64,000 bases of DNA from assembly GCA_001602415.1 (NCBI GenBank), contig CP012155.1, positions 1,978,223 to 2,042,222 of the forward strand. The letters run 5' to 3'. Within the stretch, counting starts at the first letter, position 1, and each line of letters begins with the position of its first letter. The stretch is from Bacteroidetes bacterium UKL13-3. Lineage in GTDB: Bacteria; Bacteroidota; Bacteroidia; UKL13-3. Position numbers and translations under genes: made by a program. The notes below the pieces were generated by a model. It saw only the letters and a program-made list of their open reading frames with translations. It was not told the origin of the DNA and searched no databases. Shown here piece after piece: positions 18,092 through 28,489 of this stretch.

Positions 18092-21000
18092 ATGAAGAAC
18101 AAATTTTTGCCAATAATGCTAACACTTCTGTTTGGTGTTGCAGGTTTTATATTAATGGAAACACCACTCCTAACCAACAATGTTGACCACATGGAAATGG
18201 AGGAAGAAGAGGGCAAAATTCCTTTACGCGATAGAATGGATTTAGCATGGAAACAAGAGTGGGAAATGACAATGGATCCTGCAACAGGAGAGGTTCCGAA
18301 AGAACGACTCCTTGAAGCTTGGCTGTATATGAAATCACTGCAGCGTAAACAATACAAGGCTGCTATTTCTGGCATTGTTTGGACAGAGCGAGGACCCAAC
18401 AACCAAGGAGGCAGAACACGTGCCATACAAATTGATTTGAACGACCCGACTGGTAATACCATTTTTGCGGGTAGTGTTGCCGGTGGACTTTGGAAAACCA
18501 CAGATATTACGGCAGCTTCGCCCAATTGGACTCCAATTGACGAGTTTATGCAAAACCTTGCCATTACAACTATTGCACAAGCACCCAATGCTCCACAAAT
18601 ATTATTTGTTGGAACTGGCGAAGGCTATTCGAATTCGGATGCTGTGAGAGGATTGGGAATTTGAAAAAGTATTGATGGTGGTGCAACTTGGAATCAACTC
18701 GCTTCAACAAACAATGCTAACTTTTATTACTGTAACAAATTACTCTCAATAGGCTCGGGAGATACGCTATTTGCTTGTACCAACTCAGGTTTGTTTCGCT
18801 CTGTTAATGGAGGTAATAGCTTTGTAAAAGTTTTGGGAACGGGAACTTCGGCAGCAAATGGGAACAACTCATTTGATATAGAAATAACTGCATGGGGAAC
18901 ATTATATGCTTCAATGGGAACCGCACTTACCAGCAACTCGGGCACCATACATAAATCTTTTGATATGGGAACAACCTGGGGAACACCCATCTCTATAACA
19001 GGAGTTACCAATAAATGTAGAATGGAACTTGCATTAGCACCAAATGACTCAACAACAATTTATGCTTTGGTTGAAAACGCACAAACAATTGTGGGCATTA
19101 TTAAAAGTACCAATTCAGGTGCTTCTTTTGCCAAAACTGTAGGTTATCCTGTTGATTCAGATACGGGTATACCGTCAACTGATTTTTCGCGCGGTCAGGC
19201 ATGGTATGACTTATCAATATGCGTAAACCCTAAAAATACTCAGGAAGTTTATGTTGGTGGTATTGATATTTTTAGAACAATTAATGGCGGAACAACATGG
19301 CAACAAATAGCTCACTGGTATGCAGGTTTTTCGCTTCAATACATTCATGCCGACCAGCACATCGCCATCTACCATCCAACAGATACAAATATTGCCTATT
19401 TTGGAAATGATGGTGGTGTTTTTCGCACGGCAAACGCTGGTGCTGCAATGCCTACTATTGCTGATAAAGGTACAAACTATAATACCATTCAATTTTATGG
19501 TTGCGATATTCATCCAACAGCAGGTGTTAATCATTTTTTGGCCGGTGCTCAAGATAATGATTCACACAGATACACTGCTGCCGGAATAAACGCAACTACC
19601 CAAGTAACAGGTGGAGATGGTGCACTTTGTCACATAGATCAAAACCAACCTCAATTTCAATTTACCTCTTACGTTTACAACAACTACTATCGTTCAACAG
19701 ATGGAGGATCATCCTTTGCTAGTGCCGTATCAAATAATACAGGTCGTTTTATTAACCCAACAGATTATGATGATAGTTTAAATATTCTATACGGAGCAAC
19801 CTCGGCAGGAAGTTACCTTCGATGGAGTAACCCCCAAACAGGAAATACTACAGCAAATTCGCAGGTTACCGCTTTTAACTCGGGCACAGTAAGTGCGGTA
19901 AAAGTTTCACCCAATATTAGAGGACGGGTATATTTTGGAACTACATCAGGTAGAGTTACCTATGTAGACAGTGCACATACAGCGGCAACAACTAAAGCAG
20001 GAGTTAGCTTAGGCATACCTTCATCAGGCAATGTGTCTTGTATTGAAGTTGAAAAAGGAAACGAAAACCACCTTCTTGTTTCATACAGCAATTATGGTGT
20101 AACCAATATTTGGGAAAGTACAAATGGAGGAACAACTTGGACCAATATTGAAGGTAACTTACCCGATATGCCTGTACGATGGGTAATATTTAACCCCAAT
20201 AATCCCAACCAGGCTTTAGTGGCAACCGAGTTAGGTGTTTGGAGCACCGATTTTATCAATGGCTCTTCTACTAATTGGCAACCTTCAAACGCAGGCCTGG
20301 CGAATGTTAGGTGCGATATGATAAAAGTTAGAGACTCAGATAAAATGATGATTGTAGCAACTCATGGTCGCGGACTCTATTCCAGCGATGCTTTCTCGCT
20401 GCCAACCGCATCATTTAACGTTTCCTCTACCATAGCATATGAAGGTGTACCTGTTCTATTAACAAACGGTTCAACTTTAGCTACGTCTAATTTTTGGAAT
20501 TTTGGAGACGGAACAAATAGTTCGGCTACCAACCCAACCAAAACGTATGTTTCGGCAGGCAATTATACCATCACGCTCGTAATTAACGGAGGTGCGTCTA
20601 TAGCAACCAGAAATATAACCGTTTTACCTGCTAGAGGAGTGCCGTATACGCTCAGCAATGGTGGGAATTTTGAGGTAAATACTTCAGACTTTTTACCTGT
20701 AAGTTCTGGTGGAACACCTTTTGAAAGAGGAAACTCTTCCGTAACGGGAAAAAATGGGGTGATAAGTGGGAGCAATGCTTGGGTTACGGAATTAACTGCT
20801 ACAAATTATACTAATAATACCACATCTTATCTATACACACCAAGTTTTAATTGCACTGCTGCTGGAACCTATAAAGTTAGGTTTTATTCCAAAAATATAT
20901 TTGAATTAACTTATGATGGCTACCTATTAGAATATACAACTAATGGAGGTGTAACATGGACTCCCCTATCAACTGTTACTTCTACAAACTGGTATGATTA

Positions 21001-21760
21001 CGCCAACACTTCAACCGGAAGACCTTTTACTCAAAACCAAGCCTACTTTAACGCAACCAACAGTGCTTATGCTCTTAAAAGTTTTTCTACAACTGTTTTT
21101 CAGGGGAATGGAAGTGTTGCATTTAGATTTGTATTTTTGAGTAACGCAACTACAACTGCAGCAGGTTTGGCAATTGATGATTTTGAATTGCTCGGTCCGG
21201 CTAATAATCCTCTCCCATTATCTTTACTAACCTTTGAAGGAAAACGAACAGCTAAAAATAATGTTACCCTAAACTGGATTACAGCGGCAGAAGAAAATGT
21301 TTCCGGCTTCTCTATTGAACGCAAATTCAACTGGGAAGAAAATGTTGAAACCATACATTTTACAAAGAGTAACGGAAAATCAGGACAACAATCCAACTAT
21401 GCATTTGATGATTTGAATGAGTATAGATATAACTCTTATTATCGCCTTAAAATATTGGATAATGATGGCAGTTACAAATACTCAAAAATAATTACTGTAA
21501 GCGGTTATGAAAAACCAACATCCTCATTTATCTAGACGATATACCCGCTTGCAGGGATTGAAAAACAGTTTGTGGTTAAATCGCTTGTAAACGAATCCTT
21601 GCAGCTTGACATGCTCAATAGTGCAGGACAAAAGGTAAAATCAGTTCAATTGTTAGGAACCAATATTGTTGATTGTAGTGATTTACCAACTGGAGTTTAT
21701 TATGCTAGATTTACCAATTTAATTGGCGAAAAGCAGGTAGTTAAAATTTTGGTTCGATAA
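18092..21760 (+). pseudogene. T9SS-secreted BNR/Asp-box repeat protein broken by two in-frame stops
   Basis: One reading frame of 1,223 codons is interrupted only by TGA at 18662-18664 and TAG at 21533-21535. The product would carry a signal peptide (MKNKFLPIMLTLLFG), BNR/sortilin-like beta-propeller repeats (WTERGPNNQGGRTR, IDGGATW, VNGGNSF, TNGGTTW), a PKD domain (FWNFGDGTNSSATNPTKTY), a jelly-roll-like segment, an FSIERK...YYRLKILDNDGSY linker and a type A T9SS sorting domain. The TGA falls where GIWKS(I)DGGATW is expected, so it replaces a Trp codon. The TAG cuts the protein just before the sorting domain (IYPLAG...VVKILVR). Truncated products could not be sorted normally. Sequencing error is possible but would need two events. 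Confidence 0.85.
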
Positions 21761-21841
21761 AATCTATGTTTTAACCAATATCATATTTTATTGAACTGAA
21801 TAACCTATTTTCGTAGGCTAAACTAACTATCCATCTTACAT

Positions 21842-22768
21842 ATGGAAGCTAAAAATTATTTGGTACTCGCATATTATTATTACACGCTCATTGAACAACC
21901 TGATGAGTTTACTGCCCAACATCTTAAATACTGCAAAGAGATTGGATTGAGGGGTCGTATTTACATTGCTAACGAAGGCATTAACGGCACTGTTAGTGGC
22001 CCCAAAGAGATTTGTGAGCGTTACATGAACAATTTAAAATCCGACCCTCGTTTTGCAGGTGTTGAATTTAAAATTGATGACCATGATGGACATGCATTTA
22101 ACCGCATGCATGTGCGCACCAAAACCGAAATTGTACACAGCGGACTGCGCGATCCAAAAGTTATCGACCCGACTAAGGAAACCGGTAAACATCTTCGTGG
22201 TGATGAGTTTTTAGCTCTTAAAGATAGCGAGGATGTTGTAATTGTAGATGTTCGATCAAACTATGAAACACGCCTAGGTCGCTTTAAAAATTCGGTTACA
22301 CTTGACATTGAAAACTTTCGTGAGTTCCCCGAAAAAATTGCCGAACTCGAACAGTATAAAAATAAAACTATCGTTACCTGCTGCACAGGAGGTATTAAGT
22401 GCGAAAAAGCTTCGGCCTTATTAATTAGGGAGGGGTTTAAAGATGTATACCAATTACACAACGGAATTATTGGATATGCAAAAGATACTGGAGGAAAAGA
22501 TTTTGACGGTGTGCTATATGTGTTTGATGGCAGGGTTGCAGTTCCTATTAATGAAGTGAACCCTACTGCTATTGCTACATGTTCAAAATGTGGCACACCA
22601 ACAACCCGAAGTTTGAATTGCGCAAATGTTGATTGCAACGAGCAATTTAATATGTGTGAACCTTGTTCCGAAGAAATGGAAGGCGCTTGTAGCATAGAAT
22701 GCAAAGTTGCACCTGGTAAACGAGAATACAACGGAACAGGTTACTATACCCGTCCAGCTTTAGATTGA
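21842..22768 (+). CDS. trhO: tRNA uridine(34) hydroxylase TrhO (rhodanese family)
   Basis: TrhO (YceA) hydroxylates U34 of certain tRNAs in an oxygen-dependent way, the first step toward (m)cmo5U or mo5U. The 308-residue protein has the N-terminal acylphosphatase-like part (RIYIANEGINGTVSG, HDGHAFNRMHVR), the rhodanese domain with catalytic cysteines in VTCCTGGIKCEKAS (about C180-C187), and a C-terminal cysteine-rich tail (CSKCG, CANVDCNEQFNMCEPC) likely to bind zinc. Start ATG at 21842 is preceded by a TATTTTCG box 25 nt upstream. Complete and in line with the family's length. Confidence 0.93.
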   Translation: MEAKNYLVLAYYYYTLIEQPDEFTAQHLKYCKEIGLRGRIYIANEGINGTVSGPKEICERYMNNLKSDPRFAGVEFKIDDHDGHAFNRMHVRTKTEIVHSGLRDPKVIDPTKETGKHLRGDEFLALKDSEDVVIVDVRSNYETRLGRFKNSVTLDIENFREFPEKIAELEQYKNKTIVTCCTGGIKCEKASALLIREGFKDVYQLHNGIIGYAKDTGGKDFDGVLYVFDGRVAVPINEVNPTAIATCSKCGTPTTRSLNCANVDCNEQFNMCEPCSEEMEGACSIECKVAPGKREYNGTGYYTRPALD

Positions 22769-22932
22769 GCATTTTAGCCAACTAAATGCTATGTTGTGAA
22801 ATAGAGAATTTGACGTAATCACCTTAAACCTAATAGACGATTGCTTTGTGCTCAATGCATTCAATCATGTTCTTTTGATACCTAAGCACGTATTTGTCTT
22901 CTCTCGCAGATAAACTCAATTATTCGAGACTT

Positions 22933-23832
22933 CTAGCATTCGATTCTCCACATCATAATTGTTCGATCATCGCTACAAGTAATGAGCTCATCTTCGCTTG
23001 TCCAATGTAATTTGTTTACAGAAGTTATGTGTCCATCGTTACGTTGCTTATCAATAACTTTCAGCAATATATCTGTGTTAGCATCCCAAATTTTAACAGT
23101 TTTATCCATGCTTACGGTTGCATAATAATTACCATTAGGCGAAAATGAAATTGCATTAATATGAAGCGTATGAGCCGGAATATCCAAGGCTCCTTCAAAT
23201 GCATTTTTTACATCCCAACTTTTGAGCATCACATCTCTTCCTCCACTGTATAACAGCATACCATCGGGTGAATACGTTAAGGCGAAAACCGAATTTGTGT
23301 GAGCACTAATATCAAAAAGTTGTTGAAATGTTTCGGTTGAAAAAATGCGGATATGGTGATCGCTAAAGCCCACTGCAAATTCTTTTCCATTTGGATGCAC
23401 AGCAATAACACGAGCACTTTTATTGGATGCAGGAAGCGCATGAAGCAATTCCAATGTATGTTTATCCCATATACAAACAGCACCATTTCCCCCTGCCGTA
23501 ATAACAACATTACCAACAGTTTGAATATCAAAAACCCCTAATGTATGCGCTTCGATGTTGCGAATTTCTTTTCGCGATTGCAAATCAATAACATGCAAAT
23601 TACCTGATGCGGTTCCACACAACAATAATTGCTCATTCGTATTCAAAAACATGGAATAAACAGGTCTGTTTACCTGCACCAGCAAACGTCCATCGCCTTT
23701 GGTTTGCATATTCCACTCCACCACATAACCATCATCAGCCCCACTAAAAAAAGTATGTTGGTGTAATCCTGCACAAAGAGAAAATATACTGCCCTTATGA
23801 CCACTAAAATGTGCTATTTTTGAAACATTCAT
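22933..23832 (-). CDS. WD40-repeat protein
   Basis: A 299-residue protein made almost wholly of WD40 repeats, with about seven blades: KIAHFSGHKGSIFSLC..., VVEWNM, HTLGVFDIQ...VCIWDK, AVHPNGKEFAVGFSDHHIRIF, HTNSVFALTYSPDGMLLYSGG, HINAISFSPNGNYYATVSMDKTVKIWD and LHWTSEDELITCSDDRTIMMW. No signal peptide is seen, so it is probably a cytoplasmic scaffold. Function unknown. I place the start at 23832 because the repeat fold begins there; the frame extends to 23973 without support. The start lies 7 nt from the divergent phosphopantetheinyl transferase start. Confidence 0.87.
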   Translation of the reverse strand: MNVSKIAHFSGHKGSIFSLCAGLHQHTFFSGADDGYVVEWNMQTKGDGRLLVQVNRPVYSMFLNTNEQLLLCGTASGNLHVIDLQSRKEIRNIEAHTLGVFDIQTVGNVVITAGGNGAVCIWDKHTLELLHALPASNKSARVIAVHPNGKEFAVGFSDHHIRIFSTETFQQLFDISAHTNSVFALTYSPDGMLLYSGGRDVMLKSWDVKNAFEGALDIPAHTLHINAISFSPNGNYYATVSMDKTVKIWDANTDILLKVIDKQRNDGHITSVNKLHWTSEDELITCSDDRTIMMWRIEC

Positions 23833-23839
23833 TATACCC

Positions 23840-24466
23840 ATGCCAATTATTAAGCATACAAACCTAAACGAAAATACGGTATTAGCCTTATGGAAAATTA
23901 CCGAAACAAAAGAGGAATTGTTGGCTTTGCTTACCCCATATTTAATTGATAATGGCAACAACATGCCTAACAATATTCATTGGTTGGCAAGCAGGGTTTT
24001 GTTGCAAGAATTATTTGAAGGAAAATCAATTGAGTTGCACAAGAATGAGTTTAACAAACCCTCCTTAACTATTAATGGCAAGCCTTACACTATTTCCATA
24101 ACGCATTCTTATGAATATGCTGCTGTGATGTTTAGTCGTTCGCATGCTGTTGCAATCGATTTGGAGCGCATTGATAAACGTGTTTTACGAGTAACACACA
24201 AGTTTATCAGAGAAGATGAACTGTTTACCGAAACCGATGCTATCCTTTACAGTACCATTATTTGGTCGGCTAAAGAAACACTATACAAGTACTATGGCAA
24301 AAAGGAGCTTGATTTTAGGTTAAACCTCCAAGTGCACCCATTTGTATATGATGCCAACCCTTTTGTTGCAACGGGAACTATTTGCAAAGAAAATTACCAA
24401 CTCAATTTACCTATTCACATTGAAACCATTGAGGGTTATGTGCTCACTTATAGTTTTGGTAACTAA
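23840..24466 (+). CDS. 4'-phosphopantetheinyl transferase superfamily protein
   Basis: Transfers the phosphopantetheine arm of CoA to acyl or peptidyl carrier proteins. The 208-residue Sfp-like protein shows the expected motifs: HWLASRVLLQEL (about 44-55), the P1-like NKPSL, ISITHS, the Mg-binding VAIDLERID (about 107-115) and WSAKETLYKYYGKKELDF (about 138-155). A TATTTTTG box at 23815-23822, inside the divergent WD40 gene, is a likely -7 element. Its stop codon overlaps that of the convergent gene by 4 nt. The carrier-protein substrate is not in the window. Confidence 0.9.
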   Translation: MPIIKHTNLNENTVLALWKITETKEELLALLTPYLIDNGNNMPNNIHWLASRVLLQELFEGKSIELHKNEFNKPSLTINGKPYTISITHSYEYAAVMFSRSHAVAIDLERIDKRVLRVTHKFIREDELFTETDAILYSTIIWSAKETLYKYYGKKELDFRLNLQVHPFVYDANPFVATGTICKENYQLNLPIHIETIEGYVLTYSFGN

Positions 24467-24849
24467 TCATTTTTCTCAACAACAACCTCCTCCAACTTTC
24501 CTGATAAAGGATTTAAATTGAAACGCACATAATACAATGCATCATCACCCTTATACAAACCAAATGATTGAACATATCCATTATTGGTTTCAGATGCCTT
24601 TTTTAACACTGTATTGTTTATAACTGGCAAATAGGTTTTTATTAAAAAAGATAATGCTGCTGCATCAGCCTTTTGCTCAATTGTATCGCAAGTAAACAAT
24701 ACCGGCTCATCAACAAATTCTTTCAAATCATATTTCATCAATGCAGTTTGTAACTCTTTATCTTTAGTAAATGACTCGTGTTGGGCTTGTGCGAAAATTA
24801 CTGTGTTAAAAGCTAACGATAATGATAAATAAATTAGGATTTTTTTCAT
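24463..24849 (-). CDS. Small exported protein of unknown function
   Basis: A 128-residue protein with a clear signal peptide (MKKILIYLSLSLAF..., cleavage near FAQAQ) and a compact mature domain ending in ...NLNPLSGKLEEVVVEKND. I recognise no family. The ATG at 24849 is preceded by TATGTTTG with a 4-nt gap, which suggests a leaderless message. It is divergent from the TonB receptor and convergent with the phosphopantetheinyl transferase (4-nt overlap). Confidence 0.8.
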   Translation of the reverse strand: MKKILIYLSLSLAFNTVIFAQAQHESFTKDKELQTALMKYDLKEFVDEPVLFTCDTIEQKADAAALSFLIKTYLPVINNTVLKKASETNNGYVQSFGLYKGDDALYYVRFNLNPLSGKLEEVVVEKND

Positions 24850-24853
24850 GCGA

Positions 24854-24861
24854 CAAACATA
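24854..24861 (-). promoter_or_regulatory. Start-proximal -7 box (TATGTTTG)
   Basis: Exact TAnnTTTG match, 4 nt before the ATG of the small exported protein. No good -33 TTTG at the expected distance. Confidence 0.45.
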
Positions 24862-24896
24862 TAACAGAAAAAGCAATTCATTTGCCTAAATATATT

Positions 24897-24912
24897 TTTA
24901 GATTAGTCTAAA
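24897..24912. promoter_or_regulatory. DtxR/MntR-like palindromic operator
   Basis: TTTAGA (24897-24902), four bases, TCTAAA (24907-24912). It resembles the operator class of metal-dependent DtxR-family repressors and sits just upstream of the -33 element of the TonB receptor promoter, so a metal-loaded repressor could block that promoter. The metal (iron or manganese) cannot be told from sequence. Confidence 0.55.
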
Positions 24913-24920
24913 ATTATGTT

Positions 24921-24949
24921 TTTGTTTTTCTAATATGTGTATACATTTG
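24921..24949 (+). promoter_or_regulatory. Promoter of the TonB receptor
   Basis: TTTG at 24921-24924, 17 nt, then TACATTTG at 24942-24949: a good Bacteroidota -33/-7 match. The GTG start at 24954 is only 4 nt beyond the -7 box, so the transcript may be leaderless. Confidence 0.7.
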
Positions 24950-24953
24950 CACC

Positions 24954-27194
24954 GTGTTTAAATATGTACTTATACTTACCATTTGGATTAATAAAGCAAC
25001 AGCACAGGGTTTGCAGGGAACAGTATTGAGCGAAGGGAAGCCAGTTTCATATGCCAATATTGGAATTGAAGGAACTACTAACGGTGCGATTGCTGACGAA
25101 AATGGAAAATACCTTATTCCGAATCTTCAAAATGGAAACTATAAAATAAAATGTAGTGCAATTGGATTTTATACCGTTAGCAAAAAGGTTATTGTAAGCG
25201 GAAATACAATGCTTAACATAAACATGCAGGCCAACGAAAATGCGCTGAAAGACGTAGTGGTGAGTGGTACAATGAAAGAAGTAAGTCGACAAAACTCTCC
25301 GGTTTCGGTTGAAATATATACCCCGAAATTTTTTCTTAAAAATCCTACAGCTAATATGTTTGATGCACTGCAAATGGTAAATGGTGTGCAACCTACTCTT
25401 AATTGTAATGTGTGTAATACAGGAGATATTCACATTAATGGAATGGAAGGGCCCTATACAATGGTAATGATTGATGGAATGCCTATTGTTAGTGCCCTTT
25501 CGGGAGTTTACGGATTATCTGGAATTCCCAATTCAATGATTGAAAGGATTGAAATCGTAAAAGGACCTGCATCAACTTTGTATGGATCAGAAGCCGTTGC
25601 TGGGCTTATTAACGTTATTACCAAAAAACCTGAACGAGCCCCACAACTTTCAGTTGATGTATTTGGTACTTCCTACAATGAATATAACTTGGATGCAGCA
25701 GTTAAATTTAAAGTTGGAAAAGCAAACTCACTCCTGAGCACCAACGCCTTCTGGTTTGATACCAAATGGGATAAGAACAACGATAATTTTACCGATATTA
25801 CATTACAAAAGCGCGTTTCTGTATTTAACAAGTGGAGTTTTGAACGTAAGTTTAATCGGGAGGCTAATATTGGCATTAGGTATATGACAGAAGACAGATG
25901 GGGTGGAGAAATGAATTGGGCGAAAAACTGGAGAGGAACAGATAGCGTTTATGGCGAATCTATTTACACCAAACGGTTCGAACTTATTGGAAATTATCAA
26001 TTGCCTGTAAACGAAAAGATAAAACTGATGTATTCGTTAATCGACCATAGGCAAAATTCCTACTATGGAGTTACGTCATTTAATGCAACCCAAACAGTTG
26101 GCTTCGGTCAATTGGTGTGGGATAAAAAACTATCACATCGGCACGATTTATTATTTGGTGCAGGATTGCGTTACACGTATTATGACGATAATACAACTGC
26201 CACGCAAAAAGGTGATTCAGTTAATATTCAAAACAACGCATCTTATACTGCTTTGCCTGGAATATTTGTACAAGATGAAATTGATATTACCGCTTCGCAA
26301 AAATTATTACTTGGAGTACGTTACGATTATTACAAACAACATGGCTCCATCGTTTCGCCAAGGGTAAATTATAAATGGTCGCCAAACCCTTACAATACCA
26401 TACGACTTTCGGCAGGAAACGGTTTTAGGGTAGTAAGCATTTTTACGGAAGATCATGCTGCTTTAACCGGTGCCCGTAATGTGGAAATAAAAGAGGCATT
26501 GAAGCCCGAACAATCTTGGAATGTTAATCTCAACTATACCAAACATATTAACCTCAAAAAAGGCTTCATATTATTTGATGCCACTGCGTTCTTCACTTAT
26601 TTTTCCAATCGTATTATTGCTGATTATGATTCGGATCCTAACAAAATTATTTACGATAATCTTAACGGTTACGCTGTGTCCAGAGGGATCAGTTTAAACA
26701 CAGAATATGCGTTTACTTTTCCGCTGAAAATAAATGCAGGCATCACAGCCATGCAAGTTTTTAAAGTTGAGAATGATAGTTTGGGAAAGCAACAAACGTC
26801 AACACAAATACACGCCCCCAACTGGTCGGGAACGTTTCAAGTAACCTACACCATAAATAGATATAACCTAACCATTGATTTGACCGGCCAGGTATACGGA
26901 CCCATGCGCTTGCCTATTCTACCAAATGATTTTCGTCCAGAATATTCGCCTTGGTTTTCGTTACAAAACATTCAACTCACTCAAAAAATAAATCCCCGAT
27001 TACAAGTATATGGTGGCGTAAAAAACATCTTCAACTTTGTGCCTCAAAATCCAATCATGCGACCTTTCGATCCCTTTGATAAACAAGTAACCATTAACAA
27101 CCCTAACGGTTACACTTTTGATCCATCATACAACTATGCTCCACTGCAAGGTATCAGAGTATTTATGGGTATTCGTTACGTATTGGGACAATAA
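24954..27194 (+). CDS. TonB-dependent outer-membrane receptor, likely metal-related
   Basis: A 746-residue receptor. A GTG start and signal peptide (cleavage after ATAQ) are followed by a carboxypeptidase-regulatory-like domain (about 19-95, GTVLSEGKPVSYANIGIEGT). Then comes a plug (about 100-225, with IDGMPIV and YGSEAVAGLINVITK) and a C-terminal 22-strand barrel ending in VFMGIRYVLGQ. The plug carries CNVC (NCNVCNTGDIHINGMEGP), a possible metal-binding pair. The DtxR-like operator upstream supports a role in metal or metallophore uptake. Ligand unknown. No partner transporter genes adjoin it. Confidence 0.9.
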   Translation: MFKYVLILTIWINKATAQGLQGTVLSEGKPVSYANIGIEGTTNGAIADENGKYLIPNLQNGNYKIKCSAIGFYTVSKKVIVSGNTMLNINMQANENALKDVVVSGTMKEVSRQNSPVSVEIYTPKFFLKNPTANMFDALQMVNGVQPTLNCNVCNTGDIHINGMEGPYTMVMIDGMPIVSALSGVYGLSGIPNSMIERIEIVKGPASTLYGSEAVAGLINVITKKPERAPQLSVDVFGTSYNEYNLDAAVKFKVGKANSLLSTNAFWFDTKWDKNNDNFTDITLQKRVSVFNKWSFERKFNREANIGIRYMTEDRWGGEMNWAKNWRGTDSVYGESIYTKRFELIGNYQLPVNEKIKLMYSLIDHRQNSYYGVTSFNATQTVGFGQLVWDKKLSHRHDLLFGAGLRYTYYDDNTTATQKGDSVNIQNNASYTALPGIFVQDEIDITASQKLLLGVRYDYYKQHGSIVSPRVNYKWSPNPYNTIRLSAGNGFRVVSIFTEDHAALTGARNVEIKEALKPEQSWNVNLNYTKHINLKKGFILFDATAFFTYFSNRIIADYDSDPNKIIYDNLNGYAVSRGISLNTEYAFTFPLKINAGITAMQVFKVENDSLGKQQTSTQIHAPNWSGTFQVTYTINRYNLTIDLTGQVYGPMRLPILPNDFRPEYSPWFSLQNIQLTQKINPRLQVYGGVKNIFNFVPQNPIMRPFDPFDKQVTINNPNGYTFDPSYNYAPLQGIRVFMGIRYVLGQ

Positions 27195-27234
27195 GTTTCT
27201 GTTTTGTACATTCGCTCGTATTGAAACAAACACT

Positions 27235-27689
27235 ATGCAATCAACCGCTAAAACTGTTGAAGAATATTTGCAAGAACTACCCGGTGACCGCAAAATTGCC
27301 ATGGCTAAACTGCGAAAACCATTCTTACAAATATTCCCGTAGGATTCACCGAAGGTATGGAATATGGCATGATCGGATATTTTGTGCCCCATTCCCTTTA
27401 CCCAAAAGGTTATAATTGTCAGCCCGAGCGGCCATTACTATTTGCGAGCATTGCCTCGCAAAAAAACTTTATCGCTTTGTATCACATGGGCATTTACAGT
27501 AACCCTCAACTTCTTCAATGGTTTACAGATGAATACCCCAAACATTGTAAAACCAAATTGGATATGAGGAAAAGTTGTATCCGATTTAAAAAACCAGAGC
27601 TCATTCCCTTTGAACTTATTGGTGAACTTATGCATAAAATGAGCGTAAACGAATGGGTTGAATGTTATGAAAAAAACTTTCTTCGCTAG
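27235..27689 (+). pseudogene. DUF1801-family protein gene with a frameshift
   Basis: The first frame gives MQSTAKTVEEYLQELPGDRKIAMAKLRK and then stops at 27342. The family sequence resumes in the next frame (IPVGFTEGMEYGMIGYFVPHSLYP...) and runs to 27689, including KLDMRKSCIRFKKPELIPFELIGEL. Adding one A in the AAAA run at 27315-27318 would restore a continuous protein of about 151 residues. Because the change is in a homopolymer, a sequencing error is quite possible. A TACATTCG box about 20 nt before the ATG is a plausible promoter. Confidence 0.8.
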
Positions 27690-27872
27690 CACATTCTTCT
27701 CAAAATAATAAGCTCCAAATATTGCAACGATATACTTCGAAGAATTGGTCTATGATTGAGAAAAGACCTAAATAATTAATAGTTAACACTTTTGTTATCT
27801 AAAACATTTTTATTGTAACTAAGCATAAATACCCGTTTGTATTGCTAATATTCGCGTACTATCGAAACAATA

Positions 27873-28445
27873 GTGAAAGAGAAAGAACTCATAACTGCAT
27901 TAAGTGAAGGTCGCGAGGAGGCTTACAAAGAGTTATTTAATCTCTTTTCTGATCGTATTTACAATACGGCACTCAGTGTATTGCAGCACCAAGAAGATGC
28001 CGAGGATATAACCCAAGAAGTTTTTGTTGAGATTTACCGTTCAGTAAAAAACTTTCGGCACGATGCTTCATTAAGTACCTGGATTTACAAAGTAACCGTT
28101 AGTAAATGTACCGACCATCTCAAAAAAAATAAGGCTAAAAAACGGTTTGCATTTATAACGTCATTATTTGGAAACGATAACGACTTGCAGCATGACAAGC
28201 CACATTTTGAGCACCCAGGTGTGCTCCTTGAGCAAAAAGAACATAGTAAGGTTTTATTTTTTGCATTACTAAAATTGCCTAATAACCAGCAAATGGCCTA
28301 TACGCTTGCAAAAATTGAAGGACTTTCTTATGCTGAGGTTGCTTCTGCATTGGGAATCTCAGTTCCGGCAGTTGAGTCACTTATGTTTAGAGCCAATGAA
28401 AATTTAAGGCATTTACTATCAATTTATTACAAAAAAAATAAATAA
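27873..28445 (+). CDS. ECF-type RNA polymerase sigma factor
   Basis: A 190-residue alternative sigma factor with region 2 (about 10-85, DAEDITQEVFVEIYRSV and STWIYKVTVSKCTDHLKK) and region 4 (about 125-185, LPNNQQMAYTLAKIEGLSYAEVASALGISVPAVESLMFRA). The start is GTG at 27873. It heads a plus-strand run of nine intact genes plus one decayed copy. The next two genes (a single-span membrane protein and a Spy-like protein) form a set commonly seen with ECF factors in Bacteroidota, which suggests an envelope stress circuit. GTAAC and CGTTT spaced by 14 nt around 27815-27838 may be its own promoter elements; this is tentative. Confidence 0.92.
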   Translation: MKEKELITALSEGREEAYKELFNLFSDRIYNTALSVLQHQEDAEDITQEVFVEIYRSVKNFRHDASLSTWIYKVTVSKCTDHLKKNKAKKRFAFITSLFGNDNDLQHDKPHFEHPGVLLEQKEHSKVLFFALLKLPNNQQMAYTLAKIEGLSYAEVASALGISVPAVESLMFRANENLRHLLSIYYKKNK

Positions 28446-28489
28446 TAGCGCGCAAGTTATTTATCACCCTTTCTTCTAAGAATATATCT

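Noticed and set aside
18058-18588. 176-codon minus-strand frame over the broken BNR gene
   Set aside because: Composition and lack of any motif fit a shadow frame; the plus strand has clear repeats.
22261-22731. 156-codon minus-strand frame over trhO
   Set aside because: Shadow of a conserved gene.
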